Below the pieces are notes generated by a model. That model was not told the DNA's origin. It did not search any database and saw nothing but the letters and a program-made list of their open reading frames with translations. From contig JALHMF010000004.1 of assembly GCA_022844205.1 (NCBI GenBank), positions 1-52,978 of the forward strand: a stretch of 52,978 nucleotides of DNA. Reading direction: 5' to 3'. The position numbers and the translations under genes were made by a program. Shown here one piece after another: positions 25,916 through 35,833 of the stretch. Position 1 is the first letter of the stretch. The number at the start of each line of letters is the position of its first letter. Origin of the DNA: Xanthobacteraceae bacterium (GTDB lineage Bacteria; Pseudomonadota; Alphaproteobacteria; Rhizobiales; Xanthobacteraceae).

Positions 25916-28804
25916 ATGGACGTTGTCATGAACATAGAAGAGCCATTGCCTTTTTCCCGCCGGCACATCGGTCCTTCGCTGGCCGAGATCAAAGCCATGT
26001 TGGAGACGGTCGGCGCCGCGAGCCTTGATGAATTGATCGCGCAGACGCTGCCCCGGAATATCCGCCAGCACCAGCGGCTCGCCCTCCCGACGGCCCTGTC
26101 AGAACAGGAGGCCCTCGCCAAGGCGCGCGCGGTGGCATCGAAGAACGTGGTCATGACGTCACTGATCGGCCAAGGCTACTACGGCACGATTTTGCCGACC
26201 GTGATCCAGCGAAACATTCTGGAAAATCCGGCTTGGTACACGGCTTACACGCCCTATCAGCCTGAGATCAGCCAGGGACGGCTCGAAGCGCTCCTGAATT
26301 TTCAGACGCTCGTCGCCGATCTGTGCGGCATGGAGATCGCAAACGCGTCGCTCCTCGACGAAAGTACCGCCGCGGCCGAGGCGATGGCGATGGCGCAGCG
26401 TATCGCGGGAGGCGACCGGACAGAATTCTTTGCTGACAAGGACTGTCACCCGCAGACGCTTGCCGTGCTGACAACGCGCGCGGAAGCGCTCTCCTGGACC
26501 ATACGCATCGGCGACCCGGCACGCGACCTCGATCCTTACCGGGTATTTGGAGCGATCTTCCAGTATCCGGGAACGTTCGGCGATATCCGCGACCTGCGCG
26601 AACCGATTGCAAGGCTGAAAGCGGCAAAGGCGATATCGATCGTGGCAGCCGATCCGATGGCGCTCGCCATCCTGAAGCCGCCAGGAGAACTCGGCGCTGA
26701 CATTGCCGTGGGCTCGATGCAGCGCTTCGGTGTGCCGATGGGCTATGGCGGACCGCACGCCGCCTACATCGCGACCCGCGACGCCCACAAACGTGCATTG
26801 CCCGGCCGGCTGGTAGGGGTGTCCGTCGATTCCCGCGGCAATCGCGCCTATCGGCTGGCGTTGCAGACGCGCGAGCAGCACATTCGCCGCGAAAAAGCGA
26901 CATCGAACATCTGTACGGCGCAGGTGCTACTCGCGGTTATCGCCTCGATGTACGCCGTCTATCATGGGCCGGAGGGGCTGACCGCAATCGCGCATCGCAT
27001 TCACAAGACCGCGGCCATCCTCCGCGCCGGTCTTCTCGCCCAGGGCTGGAAGTGCAACACGGCGGCATTTTTCGACACGATCACCGTGGAGGTGGGCTCG
27101 CGGCGTGAGGAAATTCATTCGCTAGCGCGCAATGCGGGGATCAATCTGCGCGAGATACCGCCGACGCAGGAAAGCTCTCGTATCGGCATCAGCGTCGATG
27201 AGGCAATTACGGGGGCTACCGTCGAAGCCTTGTTGTGTGTGTTCGGTGATGCGTCCGCCATTGCCGGGAGCCGCATGAAGAAACTTGCCGATACGCCCTC
27301 TTCGATTCCAGATCAGCTCCAGCGTACAGGCCCCTTCCTCAAGCATCCGGTGTTCCACCAGTACCGGTCGGAAACTGAACTCCTGCGATATATGCGGCGG
27401 CTCTCGGACCGTGATCTTGCGCTTGACCGGAGCATGATTCCTCTCGGTTCGTGCACGATGAAGTTGAATGCGACGACGGAAATGATGCCGGTAACATGGC
27501 CGGAATTTTCCAATCTGCATCCGTTTGCGCCGGCGAACCAGGCTAAGGGCTATGAGGAAATGATCGGCGAACTCGGGGCCGCCCTGCGCGCGATCACCGG
27601 TTATGATGCAATTTCATTCCAACCGAATTCCGGCGCGCAGGGTGAGTATGCAGGCCTGTTGGCAATCCGCGCCTATCATCGTTCCCGCGGCGAAAAGCGG
27701 AGAACGACCTGCCTCATTCCTGCGTCGGCGCACGGCACCAATCCGGCATCGGCGCAAATGGCGGGAATGGAAGTGGTGGTCGTTCGTTGCAACGATGGCG
27801 GAAATGTCGATATCGATGACCTTCGGGCCAAGGCAAACCAATATAAAGACACACTTGCAGCGATCATGATCACCTATCCCTCGACACACGGCGTGTTCGA
27901 GGAAGAAATTCGCACAATCTGCGACATCGTTCATGCCTGTGGCGGGCAGGTCTATCTCGATGGCGCGAACCTGAATGCGCAGGTCGGCCTGGCGCGGCCT
28001 GCCGATTACGGTGCGGATGTAAGCCACCTGAACTTGCACAAGACATTCTGCATTCCCCATGGCGGCGGCGGACCCGGCATGGGTCCGATCGGGGTGAGGG
28101 CGCATCTAGAAAAGTTTCTACCCGGACATCCGGCGCAGCCGGAAGGCAGTTCTGTTGGTCCGGTGTCGGCCGCGCCCTACGGCTCAGCATCCATACTCGT
28201 GATCTCCTGGCTTTACTGCATGATGATGGGCGGCGACGGACTCACCGCGGCAACGGAAGCTGCCATTCTAAACGCGAATTATATAGCAAAGAGACTTTCG
28301 CCGCATTTTCCATTGCTCTACGAGGGAAGAAACGGACGCGTCGCCCACGAGTGCATTCTTGACCTGCGCCCACTCAAGAACGAAAGCGGTGTGAGCGTAG
28401 AGGACGTCTGCAAGCGTCTTATCGACTATGGCTTCCACGCGCCGACCATGAGCTTCCCCGTTCCGGGAACCTTGATGGTTGAGCCGACCGAGTCGGAGGC
28501 GAAGAGAGAACTCGACCGCTTTTGTGATGCGATGATTGCGATCCGCGCGGAGATACGGGCAATCGAGAAGGGAGAAGCGCCCCGCGATAGCAACCTCCTG
28601 AGAAATGCCCCTCACACGGTTCTGGATCTTGCGGAGGACCACTGGCAGCGGCCCTATTCCAGAACACAGGCCTGCTTTCCTGCGGGCGTTTCTCCGGCCT
28701 GGAAATACTGGTCGCCCGTGAACCGGATCGACAACGTCTTTGGAGACAGGAATCTAGTTTGTACCTGTCCACCATTGTCGGCTTATCAGGACGCCGCCGA
28801 ATAG
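25916..28804 (+). CDS. gcvP: Glycine dehydrogenase (decarboxylating), single-chain P protein
   Basis: The 962-residue PLP enzyme decarboxylates glycine and passes the aminomethyl group to GcvH. It is the fused form, with both halves in one chain. The N-terminal FSRRHIGPS and the second-half [12 protein letters not shown] and [17 protein letters not shown] are diagnostic. The PLP lysine is K709 in LNLHKTF. An ATG at 25928 is a slightly shorter alternative start. It ends the riboswitch-controlled operon. Confidence 0.97.
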   Translation: MDVVMNIEEPLPFSRRHIGPSLAEIKAMLETVGAASLDELIAQTLPRNIRQHQRLALPTALSEQEALAKARAVASKNVVMTSLIGQGYYGTILPTVIQRNILENPAWYTAYTPYQPEISQGRLEALLNFQTLVADLCGMEIANASLLDESTAAAEAMAMAQRIAGGDRTEFFADKDCHPQTLAVLTTRAEALSWTIRIGDPARDLDPYRVFGAIFQYPGTFGDIRDLREPIARLKAAKAISIVAADPMALAILKPPGELGADIAVGSMQRFGVPMGYGGPHAAYIATRDAHKRALPGRLVGVSVDSRGNRAYRLALQTREQHIRREKATSNICTAQVLLAVIASMYAVYHGPEGLTAIAHRIHKTAAILRAGLLAQGWKCNTAAFFDTITVEVGSRREEIHSLARNAGINLREIPPTQESSRIGISVDEAITGATVEALLCVFGDASAIAGSRMKKLADTPSSIPDQLQRTGPFLKHPVFHQYRSETELLRYMRRLSDRDLALDRSMIPLGSCTMKLNATTEMMPVTWPEFSNLHPFAPANQAKGYEEMIGELGAALRAITGYDAISFQPNSGAQGEYAGLLAIRAYHRSRGEKRRTTCLIPASAHGTNPASAQMAGMEVVVVRCNDGGNVDIDDLRAKANQYKDTLAAIMITYPSTHGVFEEEIRTICDIVHACGGQVYLDGANLNAQVGLARPADYGADVSHLNLHKTFCIPHGGGGPGMGPIGVRAHLEKFLPGHPAQPEGSSVGPVSAAPYGSASILVISWLYCMMMGGDGLTAATEAAILNANYIAKRLSPHFPLLYEGRNGRVAHECILDLRPLKNESGVSVEDVCKRLIDYGFHAPTMSFPVPGTLMVEPTESEAKRELDRFCDAMIAIRAEIRAIEKGEAPRDSNLLRNAPHTVLDLAEDHWQRPYSRTQACFPAGVSPAWKYWSPVNRIDNVFGDRNLVCTCPPLSAYQDAAE

Positions 28805-28965
28805 ATACGCGCGCCGCGAGATCCAGTGCCAATCCACAAGCAGCCTTCGGGAAAGGGCGGCGGGCTTCAAAGGCGCAGCAGGTGTGCTTAATTTTAGATC
28901 GATAGACAAATATCGATGGTTGCAGGGAATTACGCTCGCGTCTCGGTTAAGGTGGGGCTACTCTA

Positions 28966-28982
28966 GCTTTCCGCGGGAAAGC
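28966..28982 (+). promoter_or_regulatory. Inverted repeat in the gcvP-gntR gap, possible operator
   Basis: GCTTTCC and GGAAAGC flank a GCG centre, a perfect 7-bp dyad. It lies 143 bp before the GntR start in a 320-bp gap (28805-29124) where I see no gene and no T-tailed terminator. It differs from the TACTA/TAGTA operators, so an autoregulatory role is only a guess. Confidence 0.3.
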
Positions 28983-29124
28983 ACCCGTTCTGATTGTAAT
29001 TTGAGCCGTGTCAAAACTGACGTTGATGGGTCATTCATGCTAAACGCAACCCAATGCTCGTGATGATTCCTGGGCGACATAAACAACTATAGAGCGCCTA
29101 TGGCGGATCGGAAAATTGAAGGCC

Positions 29125-29946
29125 ATGTCCGAATTATCCAAAGTCTACGATCGCAGCCGCGTCTCTCTCTACATACAGGTTGCCTCGGTCATGCGGCGGC
29201 GGATCGAAACCGGGCAATGGCTCCCGGGCCAGAAAATTTCAACGCTGGTCGAGCTGGAGCGCGAATTCGAGGTGGCACGCGTCACGATCCGGCAGGCGAT
29301 CGATGTTCTGCGGGAGGAAGGCTTGCTTCGCTCTCAGCAGGGACGCGGAACCTTCGTTGCGGAGAAACCCGTGGACCGCCATTGGTTCAAACTCGCAACC
29401 ACATGGGACGTGCTGGTCGATACCATCAAGGACAATGTGCTAAAGCGTATCAAGATCGACAATCCTCCAGCCTTACCGACGTTGCGTGAAGGTGAGGGCG
29501 GGTTGGCCTCGAAATATGTCTTTATGCGTTCGGTGCAGTACAAGGACGGCGCGCCGTACGGCATCGTGAATCTGCATCTCGACGATGAAATCTACAGGCG
29601 CGCTCCGGAAGAATTCCGGCAGCATCCGGCATTGTCAGTACTTGCCTCGCTGAAGGACATCGATATCCGGGATGCCCACCAGACTGTGGTCATCGGTAGT
29701 GCGGATCCCGGGACCGCAGGCCTTCTACACATTGGTCTCGGTGCACCGATCGCGGAATGCCGGTGTGTAGTGATTGATGACAATGGCATCGCGATTTATG
29801 TCGCCGACATCATCTACCGGAGCGATGCAATCAAGTTGCACATCGATCTGCTGGCAGGATCGCCCGCGGTTCGCAAGCGCTCGTCGAAGGGTCGTGTGGA
29901 GGCAGGCATGGGTGCGGCTACCGGTCCGCTCCGCGGTTGCAATTAA
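29125..29946 (+). CDS. GntR-family regulator, HutC/UTRA subfamily
   Basis: The 273-residue protein has an N-terminal winged helix-turn-helix (about residues 12-78): SLYIQVASVMRRRIETGQW, LVELEREFEVARVTIRQAID, RSQQGRGTFV. A UTRA effector domain follows (about 95-240), including YIVADIIYRSD-like strands near the end. UTRA regulators usually repress catabolic operons and release DNA on binding a pathway ligand. The gene sits between gcvP and the Mo-hydroxylase operon, and a shared dyad lies just past its stop and before two other operons. ATG 29125 (MSELSKVYDRSR) is preferred over the TTG at 29116. Confidence 0.9.
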   Translation: MSELSKVYDRSRVSLYIQVASVMRRRIETGQWLPGQKISTLVELEREFEVARVTIRQAIDVLREEGLLRSQQGRGTFVAEKPVDRHWFKLATTWDVLVDTIKDNVLKRIKIDNPPALPTLREGEGGLASKYVFMRSVQYKDGAPYGIVNLHLDDEIYRRAPEEFRQHPALSVLASLKDIDIRDAHQTVVIGSADPGTAGLLHIGLGAPIAECRCVVIDDNGIAIYVADIIYRSDAIKLHIDLLAGSPAVRKRSSKGRVEAGMGAATGPLRGCN

Positions 29947-29966
29947 TGTCTTACTAAGATTAGAAT
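29937..29966 (+). promoter_or_regulatory. Candidate promoter of the Mo-hydroxylase operon
   Basis: TTGCAA (29937-29942) and TAGAAT (29961-29966) are 18 bp apart and lie at and just after the gntR stop. The -10 box is inside the putative operator 29951-29974, a typical repressor position. Confidence 0.45.
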
Positions 29967-29974
29967 AATAGGAC
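29951..29974 (+). promoter_or_regulatory. Putative GntR operator, copy 3 (before the Mo-hydroxylase operon)
   Basis: The site begins TTACTAAGATTAG and ends AATAATAGGAC. It agrees with the reverse complement of 12631-12654 at 19 of 24 positions. It lies 5 bp after the GntR stop codon and about 90 bp before the start at 30061. Confidence 0.65.
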
Positions 29975-30060
29975 GTTCGAGGCGCCGACCCGATGTCCAC
30001 AACTTGCGTCCCCTATCCGGCATCGCGTTCCTCGTCTTGATTCAACTGGAGCAAGCCCAG

Positions 30061-32394
30061 ATGACAGGACAAGGCGTCGGTGCGCGCCTTCTGCGCAAAG
30101 AAGACGACAGGCTGATGCGGGGGCGCGGCCAGTTCGTCGGCGACCTGCGCTTTGCTGGAATGAAAGATGTAGCCTTCGTCCGTAGCCCGCTAGCCCACGG
30201 TCTTCTTCGCGGCGTATCAATCCCGGATGAATGGAAGGACTCCGTTTTCGTTGCCGCCGATCTCAACGGCGTGAAACCGATCCGGGCCGTCTCCGGTCTG
30301 AAGGGTTTCAAGGTTTCCGAACAGCCAGTGCTTGCAACGGAAAAGGTCCGCTATGTCGGCGAACTTGTGGCCATGTGCATAGCGCAAAACCGTGCACTGG
30401 CCGAAGATATTGCAAGCGCCGTTCATTCGGACATCGAAGAACTTCCGGCCGTGTACGACATGCTATCCGCCCGCAAGCCGTCTTCGGATCTCTTGCATCA
30501 GCATTGGGGCGACAACGTCTTCCTGGAAACTTTCGTCAACGTGAACATCGAGAAAGCACTCGATGCGCCGATCAAGGTTACGCGCGAAATCCGCACCGCC
30601 CGTCAGTGCATGGCGCCGATCGAGGGGCGCGGAGCCGTTGCGGTTTGGGACAGTCGTCTCGATCAACTCACGCTCTATTCAGCATGCCAGATGCCGCACA
30701 TCATTCGTACCGGCCTCGCGGAGTGTCTTGGCCTCGAGGAAGCACAGGTCCGCGTGGTGGCGCCGGACGTTGGCGGAGGTTTTGGCTACAAGGGAATTCT
30801 GCTGGCCGAGGAAATTTGTCTGGGCTGGCTGGCGATGAACCTCGGCCATCCGGTGCGCTGGCTCGAAGACCGCCGCGAACATCTGACCGCCGGAGCGAAC
30901 TGCCGCGAGCACTTCTACCGTATCACTGGCTATGCGGACCGCGATGGAACGCTGCTTGGAATTGACTGTGAGGCTACCGTCGATTCAGGCGCCTATTCCG
31001 CGTACCCTTTCTCCGCGTGTCTTGAGGCGGCGCAGGTCGCGAGTATCCTGCCAGGGCCGTATGATTTTCCCGCCTATCGCTGCCGCACCTATTCGGTGGC
31101 GACCAACAAGTGCCCGATCCTGCCCTATCGAGGTGTCGCACGGACGGGTGTTTGCTTCGCACTCGAACTCGTCCTCGATGCGATTGCGCGGGAAGCGGGA
31201 ATCGAGCCGCATGAACTGCGTGCGAAGATTCTCGTGAAGCCCGAGCAGATGCCGTTCACCAACATCACCAAGAAATGGTTCGATAGTGGCGACTATCCGG
31301 AATCATTGCGCCGCGCGGTGGCGGCTATCGACATTCCGGCGGTACGCGCGCGCCAGAAAGTCGGTGAAACGGACGGGCGGCTGATTGGTGTCGGCATGGC
31401 CACCTATTGTGAGCAGGCCGCGCACGGTACTTCCGTTTATTATGGTTGGGGCATTCCCATGGTGCCGGGCTTTGAGCAGGCGACAGCACGCCTGACGCCG
31501 GACGGCGGGCTGGAGTTGCGCGTCGGCGTTCATTCGCACGGGCAGGGACTGGAAACCACGCTTGCGCAGGTCGCCCACGAAATCCTCGGAATCGACGTAG
31601 CAAAGATCAAAGTGGTGCATGGCGACACCGCGATGACTCCTTATTCAACGGGCACCTGGGGCTCCCGCTGCATGGTTATGGCGGGCGGTGCCGTGTCCGT
31701 CGCGTGCAAGGAGATCGCCAAGCGCGCAGCCAAGATCGGCGCACAGCTGCTGCAGACGGACGATTCGCGCGTTAGCATTCGCGCTGGCGAGGTCGTAGGG
31801 CCGGGCGGCTCCATCACACTGGGTGAGATCGCCCGCACCTGGTATCTGAAGCCGCACAGCCTGCCGGCCGATGTCGACATGGGTGGCCTTGAGGCGACGA
31901 TCGGCTATCGACCGTCGCCGGACAGCGGCACGTTCAGCTACGCCACGCACGCAGCTCTCGTGGCCGTCGACCCGGAAATTGGAACCATTGAGATCCTCGA
32001 CTATGTGATCGTTGAAGACGGCGGCAAGCTCGTGAATCCGATGATCGTCGACGGCCAGATCTACGGCGGCTTTGCGCAGGGGGTTGGAACGGCGCTGTAT
32101 GAGGAAATGCCGTTCAACTCTGCCGGCCAGCCTTTAGCCTCAACATTCGCAGACTACCTGCTGCCGGGTGCCACCGAGGTCCCGGCGCCGCGACTCGATC
32201 ACATGGAGACCTTGTCGCCGCATACCGAATTCGGCGTGAAAGGCATCGGCGAGGGCGGTGCGATCGCGCCACCCGCGGCAATTGCCAACGCTGTCAACGA
32301 TGCCTTGCGGCCGCTGAAGGCGGAGTTGCTTGTATCGCCGATGACGCCAAGACGGGTGCTGTCGGCCATTGCGGTAGGACGGAGTTTTTCTTGA
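30061..32394 (+). CDS. Xanthine dehydrogenase-family molybdopterin subunit (CoxL-like, not CO dehydrogenase)
   Basis: The 777-residue Mo-binding subunit has the N-terminal LLRKEDDRLMRGRGQFVGD, the cofactor loop PDVGGGFGYKG, and the late GVKGIGEGG with the likely catalytic glutamate (about residue 731). The active-site loop reads PYRGVAR near residue 355. True form I CO dehydrogenases have AYxCSFR there, so this is a hydroxylase of another substrate, typically an N-heterocycle or aldehyde. It overlaps the FAD subunit start by 4 bp. ATG 30061 gives the family N-terminus; the frame opens at 30004. Confidence 0.92.
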   Translation: MTGQGVGARLLRKEDDRLMRGRGQFVGDLRFAGMKDVAFVRSPLAHGLLRGVSIPDEWKDSVFVAADLNGVKPIRAVSGLKGFKVSEQPVLATEKVRYVGELVAMCIAQNRALAEDIASAVHSDIEELPAVYDMLSARKPSSDLLHQHWGDNVFLETFVNVNIEKALDAPIKVTREIRTARQCMAPIEGRGAVAVWDSRLDQLTLYSACQMPHIIRTGLAECLGLEEAQVRVVAPDVGGGFGYKGILLAEEICLGWLAMNLGHPVRWLEDRREHLTAGANCREHFYRITGYADRDGTLLGIDCEATVDSGAYSAYPFSACLEAAQVASILPGPYDFPAYRCRTYSVATNKCPILPYRGVARTGVCFALELVLDAIAREAGIEPHELRAKILVKPEQMPFTNITKKWFDSGDYPESLRRAVAAIDIPAVRARQKVGETDGRLIGVGMATYCEQAAHGTSVYYGWGIPMVPGFEQATARLTPDGGLELRVGVHSHGQGLETTLAQVAHEILGIDVAKIKVVHGDTAMTPYSTGTWGSRCMVMAGGAVSVACKEIAKRAAKIGAQLLQTDDSRVSIRAGEVVGPGGSITLGEIARTWYLKPHSLPADVDMGGLEATIGYRPSPDSGTFSYATHAALVAVDPEIGTIEILDYVIVEDGGKLVNPMIVDGQIYGGFAQGVGTALYEEMPFNSAGQPLASTFADYLLPGATEVPAPRLDHMETLSPHTEFGVKGIGEGGAIAPPAAIANAVNDALRPLKAELLVSPMTPRRVLSAIAVGRSFS

Positions 32395-33218
32395 AGCCCG
32401 TCAATTTTGATTTCGCACGTCCATCCGATCTTCCCGCTGCAATTGCACTGGCGAGCAGGGAAGATGCAATCGTGAAATTCATCGCCGGCGGCCAGTCGCT
32501 CGGACCCATGCTGAATCTGCGGCTGGTGCAGCCAAACCTGCTGGTCGACATCACTGGCATCGCCGAGCTGAAGCGCGTCGAGGAGACACCGGATGCGCTG
32601 GAGCTCGGAAGCTGCATTACCCATGCAGACATAGAAGACGGTCGCGTGCCGGATGTGACGGGCGGCGCGATGCGCGCCGTGGCGGCCGGCATCGCCTATC
32701 GCGCCGTGCGCAACCGTGGCACCATTGGCGGCAGCCTTGCCCATGCTGATCCTTCCGCCGACTGGCTTTCGGCGCTCGCCGCCTTGGGCGCGCAGGCCAT
32801 CGTGCGTGGCGCGCACAAAGAGCGGCAGATTCCGGTCGATACGCTGATGACCGGCGTGTTCGAATGTAGCCTTGAATCCGGCGAATTGCTCAGCGGCGTC
32901 GAAATTCCACGCCTCTCGAAGTCAGCGCGCTGGGGCTATTACAAGCACTGCCGCAAGACCGGCGAGCTTGCCCACGCCATCGCCGCCTTCCTGCACGATC
33001 CGGACCGCTCCGTCTGCCGCGCCGTCATCGGTGCAACCGGATCGAAGCCCATTGTGCTGTCGGATGCTTCTGTGCTCATCGGCAAAGGCCCAGACCATGC
33101 GCTCGACCGCGCGGCCATCGAGCGCGCGATGACCGGTCACGGCATGACCGATCCGATTGAGCAGCAGATCCATTTCGTCTGCCTCCGGCGGGCAGTACAG
33201 CAGGCCTATCGCCCATGA
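32391..33218 (+). CDS. Molybdenum hydroxylase FAD-binding subunit (CoxM-like)
   Basis: The 275-residue FAD subunit begins with TTG overlapping the previous stop. It shows FIAGGQSLGPMLNLRLVQP and RAVRNRGTIGGSLAHADPSADW, the two FAD-binding motifs of this family. It passes electrons from the iron-sulfur subunit to its acceptor. Order L-M-S differs from the M-S-L order of many CO dehydrogenases. The stop overlaps the next gene by 4 bp. Confidence 0.93.
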   Translation: MKPVNFDFARPSDLPAAIALASREDAIVKFIAGGQSLGPMLNLRLVQPNLLVDITGIAELKRVEETPDALELGSCITHADIEDGRVPDVTGGAMRAVAAGIAYRAVRNRGTIGGSLAHADPSADWLSALAALGAQAIVRGAHKERQIPVDTLMTGVFECSLESGELLSGVEIPRLSKSARWGYYKHCRKTGELAHAIAAFLHDPDRSVCRAVIGATGSKPIVLSDASVLIGKGPDHALDRAAIERAMTGHGMTDPIEQQIHFVCLRRAVQQAYRP

Positions 33219-34402
33219 CCGTTGTCAGCCTCGCCCTCAACGGACGGCACGTGAGTGCGGATGTGGAGCCGCGCACGCATCTCGCCGATTTCATTCGCGA
33301 CACGCAGAACCTCACCGGCACCCATCTCGGCTGCGAGCATGGTGTGTGCGGCGCCTGCACAGTGCTCGTCGACGGCGTGCCGGTGCGCTCTTGCATCACC
33401 TTCGCGGTCACCTGCGCCGGTGCCAGCGTCACCACCATCGAAGGACTGGACGACGACGAAACCGGCGCCGAGCTGCGCGCCGCGTTCACGCGCGAGCACG
33501 CTTTGCAATGCGGATACTGCACGCCCGGGATGTTGATTTCCGCGCGAGACGTCGTGCTACGGGCGGAAGCGCCGGATGAGCACGCTATCCGCGTGGCGAT
33601 GAGCGGCAATCTCTGCCGCTGCACCGGCTATGTCGGAATCGTCCGCGCAATCCAGAGCGTGATTGCAGACCGCCGCGCACGCGGGATTGCGGCCGTAACT
33701 GGCGCGGGACGCACCGCACTTGGGCCAGCAGGCGCGGGTCATGGTGCCGTCGTGGCGGCGAGCGCCGTCCAGCTGGGCTCCGGCAAAACTCTGATCGCCG
33801 CACAAGCCGCCGCCCCGGAGGAACTCGCCGACTGGAAGCCGCAGGCGAGTTTCGAGAAGAGCTTTGTCGTCAGCTATCCCATCGAAAAAGTCTGGAATTT
33901 ATTCAGCGATACCGCGGAGGTGGCTTCCTGCCTGCCAGGCGCGTCGCTGACCGGCGACACCGGCGCCCGCAACGTCACAGGCAAAATGCGGATAAAGGTC
34001 GGCCCCATCGCTGCCGATTTCCACGGCTCGGCCGTGATCGACCGCGAACCGGCGACGAAATCCGGCACCATCGAGGGTAGCGGCCGCGATCCGCGCAGCA
34101 GTTCTGCGACTCGCGGGCTGATCCGTTACCGCTTGCTGCCGCAGGGTGCGGACGCAACCAAGGTCGAACTCGATGTCGGCTACCGGCTGACCGGGCCGCT
34201 CGCCCAGTTCAGCCGCTCCGATCTGGTGAACGACATTGCAGGTCGCATGATCGAGGCTTTCGTGCAGAATATCGAAGCGCGCCTGAGCGGTGTTGCAACG
34301 AATACCGCGACCGAACTCAACGCCGGCAACCTCATCTTCTCGGTACTGTTGGCGCGGATCAGGGCCGGGCTGCGCCGCCTGTTCGGACGCGAAAACCACT
34401 GA
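33215..34402 (+). CDS. Fused [2Fe-2S] subunit and CoxG-like SRPBCC protein
   Basis: Residues about 1-160 are a CoxS-type subunit with a plant ferredoxin-like GCEHGVCGACTVL and a second cluster site from CGYCTPGM and CRCTGYVG. After a linker rich in Ala and Gly (about 160-205), residues about 210-360 match CoxG, an SRPBCC domain: FEKSFVVSYPIEKVWNLFSD, VASCLPGAS, GKMRIKVGPIAADF. CoxG normally is a separate protein that attaches the enzyme to the membrane. The fusion suggests this hydroxylase is membrane-linked. It closes the L-M-SG operon; the M20 gene follows after 27 bp. Confidence 0.9.
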   Translation: MTVVSLALNGRHVSADVEPRTHLADFIRDTQNLTGTHLGCEHGVCGACTVLVDGVPVRSCITFAVTCAGASVTTIEGLDDDETGAELRAAFTREHALQCGYCTPGMLISARDVVLRAEAPDEHAIRVAMSGNLCRCTGYVGIVRAIQSVIADRRARGIAAVTGAGRTALGPAGAGHGAVVAASAVQLGSGKTLIAAQAAAPEELADWKPQASFEKSFVVSYPIEKVWNLFSDTAEVASCLPGASLTGDTGARNVTGKMRIKVGPIAADFHGSAVIDREPATKSGTIEGSGRDPRSSSATRGLIRYRLLPQGADATKVELDVGYRLTGPLAQFSRSDLVNDIAGRMIEAFVQNIEARLSGVATNTATELNAGNLIFSVLLARIRAGLRRLFGRENH

Positions 34403-34429
34403 AACGATACGCTTAGGGAAGGGCACGAG

Positions 34430-35692
34430 ATGACGGACACCCGTAAGAAAATCATGGAGACGGTCGACGCCAACAAGGATAAGGCGATCAAGTTCTTGCA
34501 GGACATCGTCGCGATCCCAAGCGTCACCGGCGACGAGGGAAAAATTCAGGCGTTCCTGAATGACTATCTCAAGAAGGCCGGCCTCGAAGTCGACATGTGG
34601 GAATCGAACTGGGACGAGCTGAAGAAGCATCCCGGCTACATCCCGGTTGAGATGGGCTATGAGGGCCGCCCGAATATCGTCGCCACCTGGAAAGGCACTG
34701 GCGGCGGCCGCTCGCTACTCCTGAACGGCCACACCGACGTGATCCCGGTCGGCAACGGCGAAGGCTGGAGCGACAATCCCTGGTCCGCGAAGATCAAGGA
34801 AGGCCGCATCTATGGGCGCGGATCCTGTGACATGAAGAGCGGTGTGGCCAGCCACATCCTTGCTGTGGAATTCCTCAGGGCCGCCGGCATCAAGCTGAAG
34901 GGCGACGTGTTCATCAACATCGTCATCGACGAGGAGGTGAGCGGCCACGGCACGCTCGACACGGTGATCCGCGGCTACAAGGCCGATGCCGGCATCTCCG
35001 GCGAGACCAGTGGTCTCGCCGTGCAGCCTGCCTGCATCGGGCGCATCTGGTTCGAGATCGAAATCCAGGGCAAGGCCGCCGGCATTCAGCGCCGCTATCA
35101 GGGCGTGAGCGGGATCGAGCTAGGTTACAAGATCACCAAGGCGGTTTCGGATCTCGAAGTCATTCGTGTCGCCACCGTGAAGCATCCGCTCTATCCGAAG
35201 CCGATCGACTCTATCCCCTGCATGATCGGTGCTTTCCATGCGGGCAATTTTCCGAGCTCGTTCGCAGCAACCTGCCTGTTGAAGGGAAGCATGGCGACCG
35301 TGCCGGGCGAGGACCATGAGGGCGTGAAGCGCACACTCGTGGACCACATTGCCAAGGTGGCCGCGCAGGACCCCTGGATGAAGGACCATCCGCCGAAGGT
35401 GCGTTTCGTCGGTTACGACGCTCAGGCGTCCGAAATTCCGGTGAGCCATCCCATCGTTGCAACGGTGAGCAAGAACTACACCGAGGTGACGGGACGCCAG
35501 CCAGAGATCAGCGGCCGTCAGGGAGCAGCCGACACTCGCTTCCTCAATCTCTATGGCAACACGCCGACCGTGATCTTCGGGCCGGGCTCGACCGCCGTGA
35601 TGCACTCGGACGACGAATATGTGTCGGTCGAGGACTACCTCGCAGCCATCAAGGTGATGGCGCTCAGCATCTACGACTGGTGCGGGGCGTAA
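34430..35692 (+). CDS. M20-family (ArgE/DapE-type) deacylase
   Basis: The 420-residue metallohydrolase has the family's metal-binding motifs: LLNGHTDVIPVG, YGRGSCDMKSGVASH, IDEEVSGHGTLD, and the late GAADTRFLN and VMHSDDEYV. M20 enzymes hydrolyse N-acyl amino acids or small peptides with one or two zinc ions. As the last gene of the Mo-hydroxylase unit it may release an amino acid, perhaps glycine, from a ring-opened intermediate; this is inference. No signal peptide is present. Confidence 0.9.
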   Translation: MTDTRKKIMETVDANKDKAIKFLQDIVAIPSVTGDEGKIQAFLNDYLKKAGLEVDMWESNWDELKKHPGYIPVEMGYEGRPNIVATWKGTGGGRSLLLNGHTDVIPVGNGEGWSDNPWSAKIKEGRIYGRGSCDMKSGVASHILAVEFLRAAGIKLKGDVFINIVIDEEVSGHGTLDTVIRGYKADAGISGETSGLAVQPACIGRIWFEIEIQGKAAGIQRRYQGVSGIELGYKITKAVSDLEVIRVATVKHPLYPKPIDSIPCMIGAFHAGNFPSSFAATCLLKGSMATVPGEDHEGVKRTLVDHIAKVAAQDPWMKDHPPKVRFVGYDAQASEIPVSHPIVATVSKNYTEVTGRQPEISGRQGAADTRFLNLYGNTPTVIFGPGSTAVMHSDDEYVSVEDYLAAIKVMALSIYDWCGA

Positions 35693-35717
35693 TTATTTCG
35701 CTGCTCTGTTACGCACT

Positions 35718-35751
35718 TGTCCCTACCGCAAATTCAATCTGGCTGGCGAGC
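35718..35751 (+). repeat. Decayed dispersed repeat, type A, copy 1
   Basis: TGTCCCTACCGCAAATTCAA and the following 14 bases align, with one indel, to 36402-36434. The two copies flank the small cytochrome gene. Confidence 0.45.
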
Positions 35752-35833
35752 GACTCACGGGTGCATTTGCCGAGGCCATTTCTTGGCGGGATTCATCACC
35801 AATATGTCCGGATTTGATATCCGATAAAGACAG

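Noticed and set aside
28805-29124. A fourth GntR operator before the gntR gene itself
   Set aside because: ACTATAG and CTATGG occur near 29087, but the TACTA/AATAG arrangement is absent.
30061-34402. Carbon monoxide dehydrogenase
   Set aside because: The active-site loop is PYRGVAR rather than AYxCSFR, so only the family, not CO oxidation, is supported.
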